A DNA stretch of 64,000 nt. Source: DASSBG01 sp963800395 (lineage in GTDB: Bacteria; Pseudomonadota; Gammaproteobacteria; Xanthomonadales; Rhodanobacteraceae). Position 1 is the first letter of the stretch. The number at the start of each line of letters is the position of its first letter. The stretch lies in the NCBI GenBank assembly GCA_963800395.1, contig CAWDBD010000005.1, forward strand, positions 39,549 to 103,548. Reading direction: 5' to 3'. The translations under genes and the position numbers were made by a program. This document shows positions 7,986 through 16,627 of this stretch, in pieces. The notes below the pieces were generated by a model. The model had not been told where the DNA came from. It worked only from the letters and a program-made list of their open reading frames with translations, and ran no database searches.

Positions 7986-9845
7986 TCAGCGCGCAGCCAC
8001 ATCCTCCGGCTGGCTCTTTTCCTCAGGTGGCACCAGCGCGGTAACGGTAACGTCGGGCTTTGGGTCCAGCTTTCGCTTGCTGCTGGCCATGCGCAGGTTG
8101 CCCTTGTCGGTGATCAGAAACAGCAGTATCAGTTCCGAACCCCATGCCTCGACGAATTTCGGCCAGTCGTAGGCTTCGGTGAGGGTGGTGGTCTTGATCT
8201 GCCAGCCGTCATTCAGCAGCTCGTGGAAACGCGAGTTGGTCATTTCCTCGCCGAACAGGGCCGGGGCCAGCAAGGGGTTGGCGAAAGAGGCACGCTCGCT
8301 GCTTTCATCGGCGGCGAGGTTGCGCAGGCGGTAGACCTTGTCGCGACCAAACTCCTGCCGATAGTGCAGGCAGCACAGCGAGTTCATTTCGCGCTGGGTG
8401 GACATGGCCAGCAGCCGCCCGAGGCCGGTGTGGTCCAGGTAATTGTGCGCGTGCTGCGAGGTCGGATTGCCGAAATAGGTATCGATGCCCTGCATGCGCG
8501 CAGCGCGGATGCCTTCCCAGTCGTCGCCCGCGACCAGCACCTGGACATCCTGCTTCTTCAGCGCCAGGGCAACGGCACGCGCTACCGGATTGACCCCGAA
8601 AATGAGGACTCCTCGCGGCTCGGGTTCGCGCACACCCAGCCACTTGGCCAGCGGGCGTGCGGTGGCGCTTTGCACGACCACGGTGGCAATGATCAGAATG
8701 AAAACCAGCGGCACCAGGCGATCTGCACCGGGCATGCCGCGCGCCTCCAGCTCCAGCGCGAACAGGGCCGAGATGGCAGCGGCAACAATGCCGCGGGGCG
8801 ATATCCATGCGGCCAGGATGCGTTCGCGTACCGACAGGGAACTGCGCACGGTGGCCACCCATACCGACAGCGGCCTTATCACGAACTGGGCTGCGAGATA
8901 GATCAGCAGGCCGGTCATCAGGGTGCCGGCGGGCAGCGGCCAGTTCAGGCGCGCGGCCAGAATGATGAACAGCATCGAGATCAGCAGTATCGACAGGTCT
9001 TCCTTGAAGTTGGTGATCAGGTCGATGTGCACATTGCGGTTGTTGCCCAGGACGATACCCATCACGGTAACCGCCAGCAGGCCCGATTCGTGGGTGATGG
9101 CGTTGCTGACCGAGAAAGCGGTCAGCAACAGTGCCAGGGTGGCGTAGCTTTGCAGGTATTCGGGGATGAACTGGCGCTTGAGCAAGGCGCCCAGCAGCCA
9201 TGCCGCCACCGCGCCAATGGCGATGCCGCTGCCGATGGTCAGCACAAACAACCACAGCGAATGACCCTCGAAGCCCTGGCTCGTGATGATCTCGTAGACC
9301 AGCACTGCCAGCAGCGCGCCAATCGGATCGATGATGATGCCTTCCCAGCGCAACAGGTTGCTGACCTTGCGATTGGGCCTGACCGCACGCAGCATCGGGT
9401 TCACCACGGTGGGGCCGGTGACGCAGGTCAGCGCACCAAACAGGAAAGCCAGCGGCCAGCCCAGGCCGGCCAGCCAGTGCGCTGCGGCGGCCAGGCCGAG
9501 CACCGCCACAGCGGCGCCATAGCTGACCAGTCTTCGCACCGCATGGCCGATGCCGCGGATCTCGTCACGTCGCAGGTTGATGCTGCCCTCGAACAGGATG
9601 ATGGCCACGCCCAGGGAAACGACCGGGAACAGCAGATCACCCAGAAAGCGATCGGGGTCCATGAGGTGCAGCAAGGGGCCCAGCACCAGGCCCACCACCA
9701 GCAAGGGCAGGATGGCAGGTACGCGCACGCGCCAGGCGAGCCATTGGGCCAGGAAACCGATGCACAGCAGGGCCGTGAGCATCAGCGCGGGGTTCGAGGT
9801 CAAACCGGAAAAGTCCACCGCGGCATTGTAGCGGGACACTGCCAT
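7986..9845 (-). CDS. CPA-family cation:proton antiporter with C-terminal RCK/TrkA-N domain
   Basis: A 619-residue membrane antiporter exchanging Na+ or K+ for protons. About twelve hydrophobic segments fill residues 10-400, including the characteristic LEGSINLR region and GPTVVNPML. A Rossmann-type RCK_N domain follows (GVLIFGVNPVARAVALALKKQ, then TYFGNPTSQHAHNYLD), predicted to bind nucleotide and gate transport. I place the start at ATG 9845-9843 (MAVSRYNAAVDFSG); the frame is open to 9986 but that part has no antiporter-like sequence. The gene faces the arfB-acyltransferase pair tail to tail. Confidence 0.88.
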   Translation of the reverse strand: MAVSRYNAAVDFSGLTSNPALMLTALLCIGFLAQWLAWRVRVPAILPLLVVGLVLGPLLHLMDPDRFLGDLLFPVVSLGVAIILFEGSINLRRDEIRGIGHAVRRLVSYGAAVAVLGLAAAAHWLAGLGWPLAFLFGALTCVTGPTVVNPMLRAVRPNRKVSNLLRWEGIIIDPIGALLAVLVYEIITSQGFEGHSLWLFVLTIGSGIAIGAVAAWLLGALLKRQFIPEYLQSYATLALLLTAFSVSNAITHESGLLAVTVMGIVLGNNRNVHIDLITNFKEDLSILLISMLFIILAARLNWPLPAGTLMTGLLIYLAAQFVIRPLSVWVATVRSSLSVRERILAAWISPRGIVAAAISALFALELEARGMPGADRLVPLVFILIIATVVVQSATARPLAKWLGVREPEPRGVLIFGVNPVARAVALALKKQDVQVLVAGDDWEGIRAARMQGIDTYFGNPTSQHAHNYLDHTGLGRLLAMSTQREMNSLCCLHYRQEFGRDKVYRLRNLAADESSERASFANPLLAPALFGEEMTNSRFHELLNDGWQIKTTTLTEAYDWPKFVEAWGSELILLFLITDKGNLRMASSKRKLDPKPDVTVTALVPPEEKSQPEDVAAR

Positions 9846-10028
9846 GCGGCGTTGGTTGCCCGCCTGCATTGTGCGATCAGACGCCGCCCCATCGCACCGG
9901 GTCAAGCCGTGAACAGGCATTCTCGCGACCCCTTGTTCCGCTGCGCCGCGCCCAGGATGACCCGCGTGGGCGCAAGCAGCTGCCATTGGGCCGTGGCAGG
10001 CTGCGCCAGCACATGCTTGAGACCCGGT

Positions 10029-11534
10029 TCAGGCTGTGCTGTCCATGCGGCGCAGTTGCAGGGCCTCGGCCAGGTGCGACTTGTGCACCCGCTCGCTGCA
10101 ATCCAGGTCGGCGATGGTGCGGGCCACACGCAGGACGCGGTGATAGGCGCGTGCCGAAAGTCCCAGCTTTTCCAGCGCCTGCTCCAGCAGCCGGCGTTCG
10201 TCCTTGCTCAATGCGCAGGCAGCCTGCAAGGCATCGCTGCCCAGTTGCGCATTGGCGCAGTCATTGCGTTGCAATTGCCGCGCGCGCGCCTCGGTGACAC
10301 GTGCACGCACGCGATCGCTGCCTTCGTCCCGGGCATTCCTGTCGCGACCCAGTTCCTGCAACGGCACGCGCGGCACCTCGACACTGATATCGATACGATC
10401 CAGCAGCGGCCCGGAAATACGCGCCCGATAGCGGTGAATCTGGTCGGGGGTGCAGCGGCAGCGCCCTCCGGGGTCGCCGGCGTAGCCGCAGGGACACGGG
10501 TTCATGGCCGCCAGCAACTGGAAACGCGCCGGAAACTCGCATTGCCTGGCGGCGCGTGAAATGATGATCCGGCCCGATTCCATCGGCTCACGCAGCACCT
10601 CCAGTACATGGCGTGAGAATTCGGGCAATTCGTCCAGGAACAGGACGCCGAAGTGGGCCAGGGAGATTTCTCCTGGTCGCGGGTTCGAGCCACCGCCAAC
10701 CAGGGCCGCGGCCGAGGCACTGTGGTGCGGCGCCCGGAACGGCCGCTGTCGCCACTGCGCCAGATTGACCGGCAGGCCGGCCACCGAGCGAATGGCACAT
10801 GATTGCAGCGCCTCGCCGTCGCACATGGCCGGAAGGATGCCGGGCAGTCGTTCGGCCAGCATGGTCTTGCCGGTACCCGGCGGACCCAGCATCAGCATGT
10901 GATGGCCGCCGGCCGCGCAGATTTCCAGCGCCCTTCGCGCCTGCAGCTGCCCCCGCACATCAGCCAGGTCCGGCCCCGGTTCGAACGCTTCCGCGTGGTG
11001 GACCGTGGCTTTGGGCAATGGAGCCTGCCCCCGCAGGGCAGCACAGACCTCCATCAGGCTGGCGGCGACGCGCACATCGGCATCGGGGACCAGCGCGGCT
11101 TCGGCTGCATTGGCGCGCGGGATCACCAATCGCCGCTTGTGCTCGCGGGCACGCAACAGGGCGGGCAGCACGCCGGTCACCGGGCGCAAGGCACCGCTCA
11201 GCGCCAGCTCGCCCAGAAACTCGCAATTGGCCAGGGCATCCTTCGGAATCTGCCCACCCGCCGCCAGCACCCCCAGCGCAATGGCCAGGTCGAAGCGGCC
11301 GCCGTCCTTGGGCAGGTCGGCCGGCGCCAGGTGCACGGTGATGCGACGTTGCGGAAACTCGAATTGCGCGTTGTGAATGGCCACGCGCACGCGATCACGC
11401 GCCTCGCGCACGGCCAGTTCCGGCAAACCGATGATACTGGTGCCCGGCAGGCCACCGGCCAGATGCACTTCGACAGTGACCTGTGGCGCCGTCACGCCTT
11501 GTTGCGCACGACTGAGCGCGACCGCAAGACTCAT
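10029..11534 (-). CDS. comM: YifB/ComM family Mg-chelatase-like AAA+ ATPase
   Basis: A 501-residue protein matching ComM, a hexameric helicase that promotes branch migration during natural transformation in several gammaproteobacteria. The N-terminal Lon-like fold (MSLAVALSRAQQGV, then GLPELAVREARDRVRVAI) is followed by the AAA+ domain: Walker A GPPGTGKTM, Walker B LFLDELPEF, and the family block MNPCPCG...CRCTPDQIHRYRARISGPLLDRID. The C-terminal ChlI-type helical domain ends near the stop. The gene is complete. A transformation role is known for the family, not demonstrated here. Confidence 0.93.
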   Translation of the reverse strand: MSLAVALSRAQQGVTAPQVTVEVHLAGGLPGTSIIGLPELAVREARDRVRVAIHNAQFEFPQRRITVHLAPADLPKDGGRFDLAIALGVLAAGGQIPKDALANCEFLGELALSGALRPVTGVLPALLRAREHKRRLVIPRANAAEAALVPDADVRVAASLMEVCAALRGQAPLPKATVHHAEAFEPGPDLADVRGQLQARRALEICAAGGHHMLMLGPPGTGKTMLAERLPGILPAMCDGEALQSCAIRSVAGLPVNLAQWRQRPFRAPHHSASAAALVGGGSNPRPGEISLAHFGVLFLDELPEFSRHVLEVLREPMESGRIIISRAARQCEFPARFQLLAAMNPCPCGYAGDPGGRCRCTPDQIHRYRARISGPLLDRIDISVEVPRVPLQELGRDRNARDEGSDRVRARVTEARARQLQRNDCANAQLGSDALQAACALSKDERRLLEQALEKLGLSARAYHRVLRVARTIADLDCSERVHKSHLAEALQLRRMDSTA

Positions 11535-11689
11535 CGTCTCAGGTCGCTGTTCGGGTAAGTGTTTGAATTCGGGTCACTCGCCACATGCCGCACCTCCGTG
11601 TGCTGTTGTGCTACTGCCTGCTTTATCCGGAAAGACTCAACGGGCGAGCTTGGTCGCTACCCGACTCCCGTCTTCCATGCGGGAAAGAT

Positions 11690-11739
11690 CCGCCCCCGGT
11701 TGATACCCTGGGGTAAGGGCGTGACGCAACCGGGGGCGG
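11690..11739. repeat. Perfect 13-bp inverted repeat between ubiK and comM
   Basis: Arms CCGCCCCCGGTTG (11690-11702) and CAACCGGGGGCGG (11727-11739) pair perfectly around a 24-nt loop. The structure lies downstream of ubiK and upstream of comM, both on the minus strand. There is no T-tract, so it is not a classical terminator. It may be a mobile-type palindrome, a processing site, or part of a structured 5' leader of comM. The rest of the 11535-11802 gap shows nothing recognisable. Confidence 0.6.
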
Positions 11740-11802
11740 GTTCCCGGGAACTGCAATCCGCAAGTTGGCCGCAGTTGCCCTGGCTGGAGTACACGCGCAA
11801 CG

Positions 11803-12051
11803 CTACGCTTCAGACTTGCTCTCAAGCGCTGCGATACGCCACTCCAACGTCTCGAGGCGCTGGCGGGTCCTTTCCAGCATCTTGGCCTGAACGTCAAATT
11901 CTTCGCGCGTGACCAGATCAAGCTCCTGCAGGCCGCGCATCAATACGTCACGCACATTGGCGCGAATGTCTTCGCGGGCCTGGCCGAAGCCCGCGGGGAT
12001 CAGCTTTCCAACCCGATCGGCCAGATGATCTATGGTCTCGATGTCAATCAT
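11803..12051 (-). CDS. ubiK: UbiK/BMFP family ubiquinone-biosynthesis accessory protein
   Basis: An 82-residue BMFP-family protein (formerly YqiC). In Escherichia coli UbiK assists aerobic ubiquinone synthesis by bridging UbiJ, lipids and the Ubi complex. The amphipathic N-terminal half (MIDIETIDHLADRVGKLIP) and the heptad-repeat C terminus (LERTRQRLETLEWRIAALE) are the expected trimeric coiled-coil organisation. The length is normal. It is divergent from the P-II gene across a 270-bp intergenic region. Confidence 0.92.
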   Translation of the reverse strand: MIDIETIDHLADRVGKLIPAGFGQAREDIRANVRDVLMRGLQELDLVTREEFDVQAKMLERTRQRLETLEWRIAALESKSEA

Positions 12052-12254
12052 GTTTGCACCCTGTCGTCAGGGGGCCGCATGACACCGATCCTGGTATCTG
12101 CGAGCAGTTGTCTCGGCATTGATTCACGACAATGGTGACGAGAAGGTAGACGATCCCTCCCTGGATCGTTGATGTCGATCCATGCTGGAGCACGGCGACG
12201 TAATCCAGTATGAACCTGTGAACATGATTCTACAGTCGGTGCATGCCGCGTTCG

Positions 12255-12276
12255 CGTGTAGGCCTGCGCCTACACG
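12255..12276. promoter_or_regulatory. Perfect 9-bp palindrome upstream of the P-II gene
   Basis: CGTGTAGGC (12255-12263) and GCCTACACG (12268-12276) form a perfect inverted repeat with a 4-nt centre. The palindrome ends 45 bases before the P-II start codon. Size and placement fit an operator for a dimeric regulator or a leader hairpin. It does not match the NtrC or sigma-54 consensus that often precedes glnK, so the regulator is unknown. Confidence 0.5.
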
Positions 12277-12321
12277 TCGAAAATGGCAGAATGCACCCCA
12301 GACCCTGCCGGAAGCGTGCCC

Positions 12322-12660
12322 ATGAAGCTGATCACCGCCATCATCAAGCCGTTCAAGCTCGACGACGTGCGTGAAGCCTTGTCCGAGGTCGGCGTCCAGG
12401 GCATCACCGTCACCGAGGTCAAGGGCTTCGGACGACAGAAAGGGCATACCGAGCTGTACCGCGGTGCCGAGTACGTGGTCGACTTCCTGCCCAAGATCAA
12501 GGTTGATGTGGCGGTCACCGATGCCCTGGTGGAACAGGTTCTGGAAGCCATCCAGCAATCAGCGCGTACCGGCAAGGTGGGCGACGGCAAGATTTTCGTC
12601 AGCGAGTTGTCCCAGGTCATCCGCATCCGCACGGGCGAGCTGGACGGCGACGCGCTGTGA
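12322..12660 (+). CDS. glnB: Nitrogen regulatory protein P-II (GlnB/GlnK)
   Basis: A trimeric sensor of 2-oxoglutarate, ATP/ADP and, through uridylylation, glutamine. The 112-residue protein starts MKLITAIIKPFKLDDVREAL and has the T-loop GHTELYRGAEYVVDFLPK with Tyr51 at the uridylylation site. The C-terminal signature TGKVGDGKIFV binds nucleotide. I chose ATG 12322 over an upstream ATG at 12283 because the family starts exactly there. No amtB follows, so GlnB versus GlnK cannot be settled from context. Confidence 0.95.
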   Translation: MKLITAIIKPFKLDDVREALSEVGVQGITVTEVKGFGRQKGHTELYRGAEYVVDFLPKIKVDVAVTDALVEQVLEAIQQSARTGKVGDGKIFVSELSQVIRIRTGELDGDAL

Positions 12661-12681
12661 TCCTGGCCCCCACCCGTGCCA

Positions 12682-12698
12682 CTGCACCAGCGGTGCAG
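12682..12698. terminator. Small hairpin between convergent P-II and lipoprotein genes
   Basis: CTGCACC-agc-GGTGCAG forms a perfect 7-bp stem with a 3-nt loop in the 43-bp gap between two convergent genes. No U-run follows on either strand, so it is only a candidate bidirectional terminator. Confidence 0.35.
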
Positions 12699-12703
12699 AC
12701 AGC

Positions 12704-13492
12704 TCAATCGAGAGACTTCAGCAGCGCCGCGCTGGCCTGATCCGCGCGCCAGTAAACGCGCAGGTGCGCGAAGTCGATGGCCCACTCGTCAAGCGGATGC
12801 CGGTTGCTGAAGACGTGGCCGATCCACCAGCCACTCAGGTCTGCGCTCAGCTGTGGGCGGTCGTCGCGCACCACGGATTGCGCCAGCAGCCGCCCCTGCT
12901 CGTCACGCAAGCGATAGGCCGTGCGGCCGTTGGTGCCCGCCAGCAAGGTCAGCCGGTACCAGGTGTTTTCCTGCAGTGACGGACTGCACGATCCAGCGAA
13001 TAGCCTGTTGCCATCATCATAGTAGGACTCGATTTCAATCATCTGGCTGGCCGGACAGCCTTGCGCGGCAAGGCTGACATTGCCGATGACAATGCCCCGC
13101 CCAAGCAGCCGGGCCTCGTTCTCCGGCGTGTTGGGATCGTCCTTGCGCCATGTACCGGCCAGGCCGATGTCGATATGCGCACCCGGTTCATGTTCAAAGA
13201 AGCCGCGCGAACGAAAACGGAACTGCATCACCTGGGTATGCATGCCCAGCGGGCGCTTGCCTTCCGGCAAACCGAACACATCCGTGCCGGCATCGCCTTG
13301 CGCGGACTCGATCCCCAGCTGAGGTTGGCCGGGCGCATCCAGACCGACCAGATGCGACTTGCCAAACTGCTTGTGAAAAGTCAGGTTGCCCAGATTCTCG
13401 CTGGGTTTCCGACATGCGCCCAGGGCACATACTGCGCCCAGAAGCAGGGCGATCACGCCGCTTCGCAGCAGGAGCGGCATACTTTGCGTCAT
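12704..13492 (-). CDS. Hypothetical lipoprotein
   Basis: A 262-residue predicted lipoprotein. The signal peptide MTQSMPLLLRSGVIALLLGA is followed by the lipobox LGAC with Cys27 as acylation site. The mature part is beta-rich with WYRLTLLAGTNGRTAYRL, resembling concanavalin-like jelly-roll proteins that bind polysaccharide, but I cannot assign a family. The start overlaps the stop of the methyltransferase gene upstream by 4 bp, so it belongs to the 13489-16217 operon. Confidence 0.7.
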   Translation of the reverse strand: MTQSMPLLLRSGVIALLLGAVCALGACRKPSENLGNLTFHKQFGKSHLVGLDAPGQPQLGIESAQGDAGTDVFGLPEGKRPLGMHTQVMQFRFRSRGFFEHEPGAHIDIGLAGTWRKDDPNTPENEARLLGRGIVIGNVSLAAQGCPASQMIEIESYYDDGNRLFAGSCSPSLQENTWYRLTLLAGTNGRTAYRLRDEQGRLLAQSVVRDDRPQLSADLSGWWIGHVFSNRHPLDEWAIDFAHLRVYWRADQASAALLKSLD

Positions 13493-14091
13493 GAGCGCCG
13501 CCATATGCGCAAGCGGTTGTTGGCCGGCATGGCATGATCGGCCATCAATGCAAATCCGGCGGCCTCGGCCAGTGCATCGACAGCCTGCATGTCACGAATG
13601 CCCCTATGCGCAGCATCCGCCTTGAGCTGTGCGTCGAAGTGCGCATTGCTGTCACTGCTGAAGCGGCCTGCATCATTGAAGGGGCCGTAAATCGCCAGAT
13701 ACGCATCATCGCTGGCAACAGCGGGCAATCCCGCAAACAGGGATTCGACCTCGGACCAGGCCATGATGTGCAGTGTGTTGGCGCTGAAAAAGGCATCATA
13801 GGTGCCTCCCGGCCAGTCGGCCTGTGCCACATCCAGGGTCATCGGGGGCGGCGTGTTGCCCAGTTCGGCCTGATCCAGCCACTGCCGGATACCGGGCAGG
13901 TTCTCGGCGCGGTCGCTCGCCTGCCAGGTGAGCCAGGGCATGGCGGCGGCGAAGTGCGCCGCGTGCTGGCCGGTACCGCTGCCAATCTCCAGCACGCGCG
14001 TGCGTCCGGCAAACAGGGGTTCGAGCAGTTCCAGAATCGGTCCCCGGTTGCGTTTGCAGGCCGCCGAGAACGGCTTGCTTGCCACACTCAT
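13489..14091 (-). CDS. DUF938 class I SAM-dependent methyltransferase
   Basis: A 200-residue protein starting MSVASKPFSAACKRNRGPIL, typical of DUF938 (PF06080). The SAM-binding glycine motif reads VLEIGSGTGQHAAHFA near residues 34-49. The conserved later blocks are FFSANTLHIMAW and YLAIYGPF. The substrate is unknown. It overlaps both neighbours by 4 bp, so it sits inside a tight operon. The longer open frame up to 14283 overlaps the small membrane protein and is not used. Confidence 0.88.
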   Translation of the reverse strand: MSVASKPFSAACKRNRGPILELLEPLFAGRTRVLEIGSGTGQHAAHFAAAMPWLTWQASDRAENLPGIRQWLDQAELGNTPPPMTLDVAQADWPGGTYDAFFSANTLHIMAWSEVESLFAGLPAVASDDAYLAIYGPFNDAGRFSSDSNAHFDAQLKADAAHRGIRDMQAVDALAEAAGFALMADHAMPANNRLRIWRRS

Positions 14092-14300
14092 GAGCGCCCG
14101 GGGGTAGCCGAGGGTCCCCGCAGCAGGCGCGCTGGCAGCATCACGATCGAGCGCAGCAATTCCAGCACACCGCCGACCGCGAGACCGAGCAGCCGGAACG
14201 GCAGCAGGATCAGCCACACCAACGGGTAAAGGATGATCGCCAACAGCGCCAGCGGCCAGCACACCACAAGCAGCAGCAACCACAAAAGGAAAGTCAGCAT
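14088..14300 (-). CDS. Small hydrophobic membrane protein
   Basis: A 70-residue protein, mostly two hydrophobic stretches (FLLWLLLLVVCWPLALLAIILYPLVWLILLPF, then LLGLAVGGVLELL) and a basic C-terminal end. Its ATG (14300-14298) lies upstream of the DUF938 gene with a 4-bp ATGA overlap, which supports real translation. No function can be assigned. Confidence 0.65.
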   Translation of the reverse strand: MLTFLLWLLLLVVCWPLALLAIILYPLVWLILLPFRLLGLAVGGVLELLRSIVMLPARLLRGPSATPGRS

Positions 14301-14370
14301 GGGCACCTCGCTATCAGTGAGTCAATGGCATGATGGGGCCAGCGATGCCGGAAAACCAGTGGCAGGTGTG

Positions 14371-14877
14371 TCATTGCCCGCCGATGAAATCCAGCTTGCC
14401 GATCTGTACCCCGGCAACCCGCAGGATGTCGTAGGCGGTGGCGCAATGGAAGAACAGATTGGGCAGGATGAACTGCAGCAGATAGGCCTGGCCCTCGAAA
14501 TGCATCTCGCCCGTGCGCATTTTCAAGGTGATGGCGCGCGACTCGCTGCCGTCGATCTGCTCGGGATCGAAACTCTTGACGTAGTCGATGGCGTCATCGA
14601 TGCGCGTGTACAACTGGGCAAAGCTGGTCTCCTTGTCCTCGAACGATTTCGGCTCCTTGCCGGCCAGCCGCGCACAGCCACGTGTGGCCATGTCGGCCGA
14701 AATCTGCACCTGCCTTGCCAGAGGCAGCATGTCGAAGATGAGCCGCGTCTGCAGCAGAACTTCCGGAGCGGTGTCGCGTGCCGCGGCATGGGCCTCGCCC
14801 TGCTTCAGGACATGGGCAAGATTGTTCAGGGCGCGCACGAACACGGGAACGCTGGCCTGGTACATGGAAAGACTCAT
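14371..14877 (-). CDS. DUF1993 family protein
   Basis: A 168-residue soluble protein of DUF1993 (PF09351), related to the DinB-like four-helix bundle proteins. The family start MSLSMYQASVPVFVRALNNL and the late block YLLQFILPNLFFHCATAYDILR-x-x-G are present, including the conserved His of FFHCATAY. No enzymatic function is established. The gene starts 4 bp inside the end of the MFS transporter gene, so they are translationally coupled. Confidence 0.88.
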   Translation of the reverse strand: MSLSMYQASVPVFVRALNNLAHVLKQGEAHAAARDTAPEVLLQTRLIFDMLPLARQVQISADMATRGCARLAGKEPKSFEDKETSFAQLYTRIDDAIDYVKSFDPEQIDGSESRAITLKMRTGEMHFEGQAYLLQFILPNLFFHCATAYDILRVAGVQIGKLDFIGGQ

Positions 14878-16217
14878 GGCGATGACTCCGGCGGCATGGA
14901 TGTAGGGGCAGTGGCGGTGGGCGGGATACCGCCGGGTTGGGGTGAGGGGTGTATGGGGGTGATTTCGGCGGATGCCGGTGTGTCGCGCATGTTGCGCGTC
15001 ACGCGGGCCGCAATGCATGTGCCGATCAGCAGCAGCAAGGCCGCCAGTCCGAAGGCCAGCCCCGGAATATGCAGGCGTGCATCCGGAGCAATGGAGGTCG
15101 CGAACACCTGCGCAAACAGGTACGGACCGAAAATGCCGGCAAAACTGCCCAGGCTGGTGACCGCGCCCTGCAGACGACCCTGCTCGGACGGATCCACCTC
15201 ATGGGTCATGATGGCCTGGATCGGTGGCCCGGCCAGACCCCACAGTGCCATCAGCGGAATGCCCAGCAGGAATACCCAGCCCGTATTGGCCGCACCCATC
15301 AGGATGAAGGCGCCGATGCCGAACAGCAGGCCGGCGAGCAATACGCGTCTTTCGCCAAATCGCGGCGCCAGGCGGCCGCTGAGGAAAGCCTGTACCGCCC
15401 CGTCGAAGGCGCCGACCATCATCAGAACCAGACCCACCGCCTGCGGTCCCCAGCCATAGCGGAAATCGGCGTACAGCACGAACACCGTCTGCAGGACATA
15501 GTGCGCCAGATAGACCAGGAACATCACCACGGCCAGGCCCAGCACCATCGGGTAGCGCCGCAACAGCTTCAGCGATCCGAGGGGGTGCGCATTGTGAAAC
15601 TCGAAGCGTTGCGTCCGGCTTTCGCGCGGCAGGGACTCGGGCAGGATGAAGTATCCGTACAGAAAATTGCACAAGGCCAGGCCTGCCGAAACCCAGAACG
15701 GCAGGCGCAGGTCGATGCCACCCAGCAAGCCCCCCAGGCCGGGACCGAGGATGAAGCCCAGGCCGAAGGCACTGCCCAGGATGCCGTAGGCTCCCGCACG
15801 CTTTTCCCTCGGCGTGATGTCGGCAATGTAGGCGTTGGCTGTGGTGAAGCTGGCAGCAGTCACGCCAAGGACCACCCGCGCCACGAACAGCAGCCAGAGG
15901 GTCGGCGCCAGCGCCAGGATGACCATGTCGAGCGCCAGCCCGAGGTTCGAGATCAGGATCACCGGGCGCCTGCCGAAGCGGTCGGACAGTGCCCCCTGGA
16001 CCGGCGAAAAGGCAAACTGCACCGCAGCGAAAACGGTACTGAAAACTCCCACCCACCAGGCCGCCTCGGCAATACCGCCGCCGGCCAGTTGCTCGATCAG
16101 ATGCGGCAGCACCGGAATCACGATACCGAAGGCCAGCATGTCCAGCACCACCGTGATGTAGATGAACACCAGGGCGGCCCGCCGGCGGGAAGCATGCAGT
16201 GGTGTCGCGGGCATCAT
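14874..16217 (-). CDS. MFS efflux transporter, TetA-like (TCR family)
   Basis: A 447-residue, twelve-helix major facilitator. The loop 2-3 motif A is DRFGRRPVIL, and the antiporter motif C region reads GLGFILGPGLGGLLGG in helix 5. The sequence resembles the tetracycline-resistance/multidrug DHA1 group common in proteobacterial chromosomes; resistance cannot be inferred from this. Helix 1 starts at VFIYITVVLDMLAFGIVIPVLP. It leads the MFS-DUF1993 unit with a 4-bp overlap. Confidence 0.88.
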   Translation of the reverse strand: MMPATPLHASRRRAALVFIYITVVLDMLAFGIVIPVLPHLIEQLAGGGIAEAAWWVGVFSTVFAAVQFAFSPVQGALSDRFGRRPVILISNLGLALDMVILALAPTLWLLFVARVVLGVTAASFTTANAYIADITPREKRAGAYGILGSAFGLGFILGPGLGGLLGGIDLRLPFWVSAGLALCNFLYGYFILPESLPRESRTQRFEFHNAHPLGSLKLLRRYPMVLGLAVVMFLVYLAHYVLQTVFVLYADFRYGWGPQAVGLVLMMVGAFDGAVQAFLSGRLAPRFGERRVLLAGLLFGIGAFILMGAANTGWVFLLGIPLMALWGLAGPPIQAIMTHEVDPSEQGRLQGAVTSLGSFAGIFGPYLFAQVFATSIAPDARLHIPGLAFGLAALLLLIGTCIAARVTRNMRDTPASAEITPIHPSPQPGGIPPTATAPTSMPPESSP

Positions 16218-16291
16218 GGTGTTCCTGTGCCAAAAAGCCGATTGTAGGCCGGATCAGCACGCAGACGTCGCGCGGCCGGCCTGCCGGCGAG

Positions 16292-16627
16292 TCAGTGCGG
16301 GGGCTCGGACAGTTCGCGGCTGTCCAGGAACCCATTGTGGTCGAGATCCTGGCGCCTGAACGTGGCGATCAGGTTGCGCTTGTGCTCGGCAGCAGTCAGG
16401 GGGCCTCGCTGGCGCGAGGAACGGGGCATTTCCGAGACTTCCAGCGTGCCGTCACCGTTGCGATCCATGGCCTGGAAGCCTCGCCGCATGTACGCCAGGT
16501 ATTCGGCCTGGCTGATGCGCCTGTCACCGTTCAGGTCGAACATTTTCAGATAGGCATCGGTGCTGCCTGGCTGCGCCATGGTCGTTGCACTGCCCACGGC
16601 GAGCAGGAGCGCAATGACGCGCAACAT
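16292..16627 (-). CDS. Secreted EF-hand calcium-binding protein
   Basis: A 111-residue protein with a cleavable signal peptide (MLRVIALLLAVGSATTMAQ). Three EF-hand loops are visible: DLNGDRRISQAE, DRNGDGTLEVSE and DLDHNGFLDSRE. All keep the Asp/Asn ligands at positions 1, 3 and 5 and the Glu at 12. It probably binds Ca2+ in the periplasm. Its ATG overlaps the folE stop by one base (TGATG), so translation is coupled to GTP cyclohydrolase for no obvious metabolic reason. Confidence 0.85.
   Translation of the reverse strand: MLRVIALLLAVGSATTMAQPGSTDAYLKMFDLNGDRRISQAEYLAYMRRGFQAMDRNGDGTLEVSEMPRSSRQRGPLTAAEHKRNLIATFRRQDLDHNGFLDSRELSEPPH

Noticed and set aside
8223..10559. Very long open frame on the plus strand (778 codons)
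   Set aside because: Lies antisense to the antiporter and comM genes, which have full family motifs. The frame has no recognisable domain and is rich in Gln/His/Arg, as expected from reading GC-rich genes backwards.
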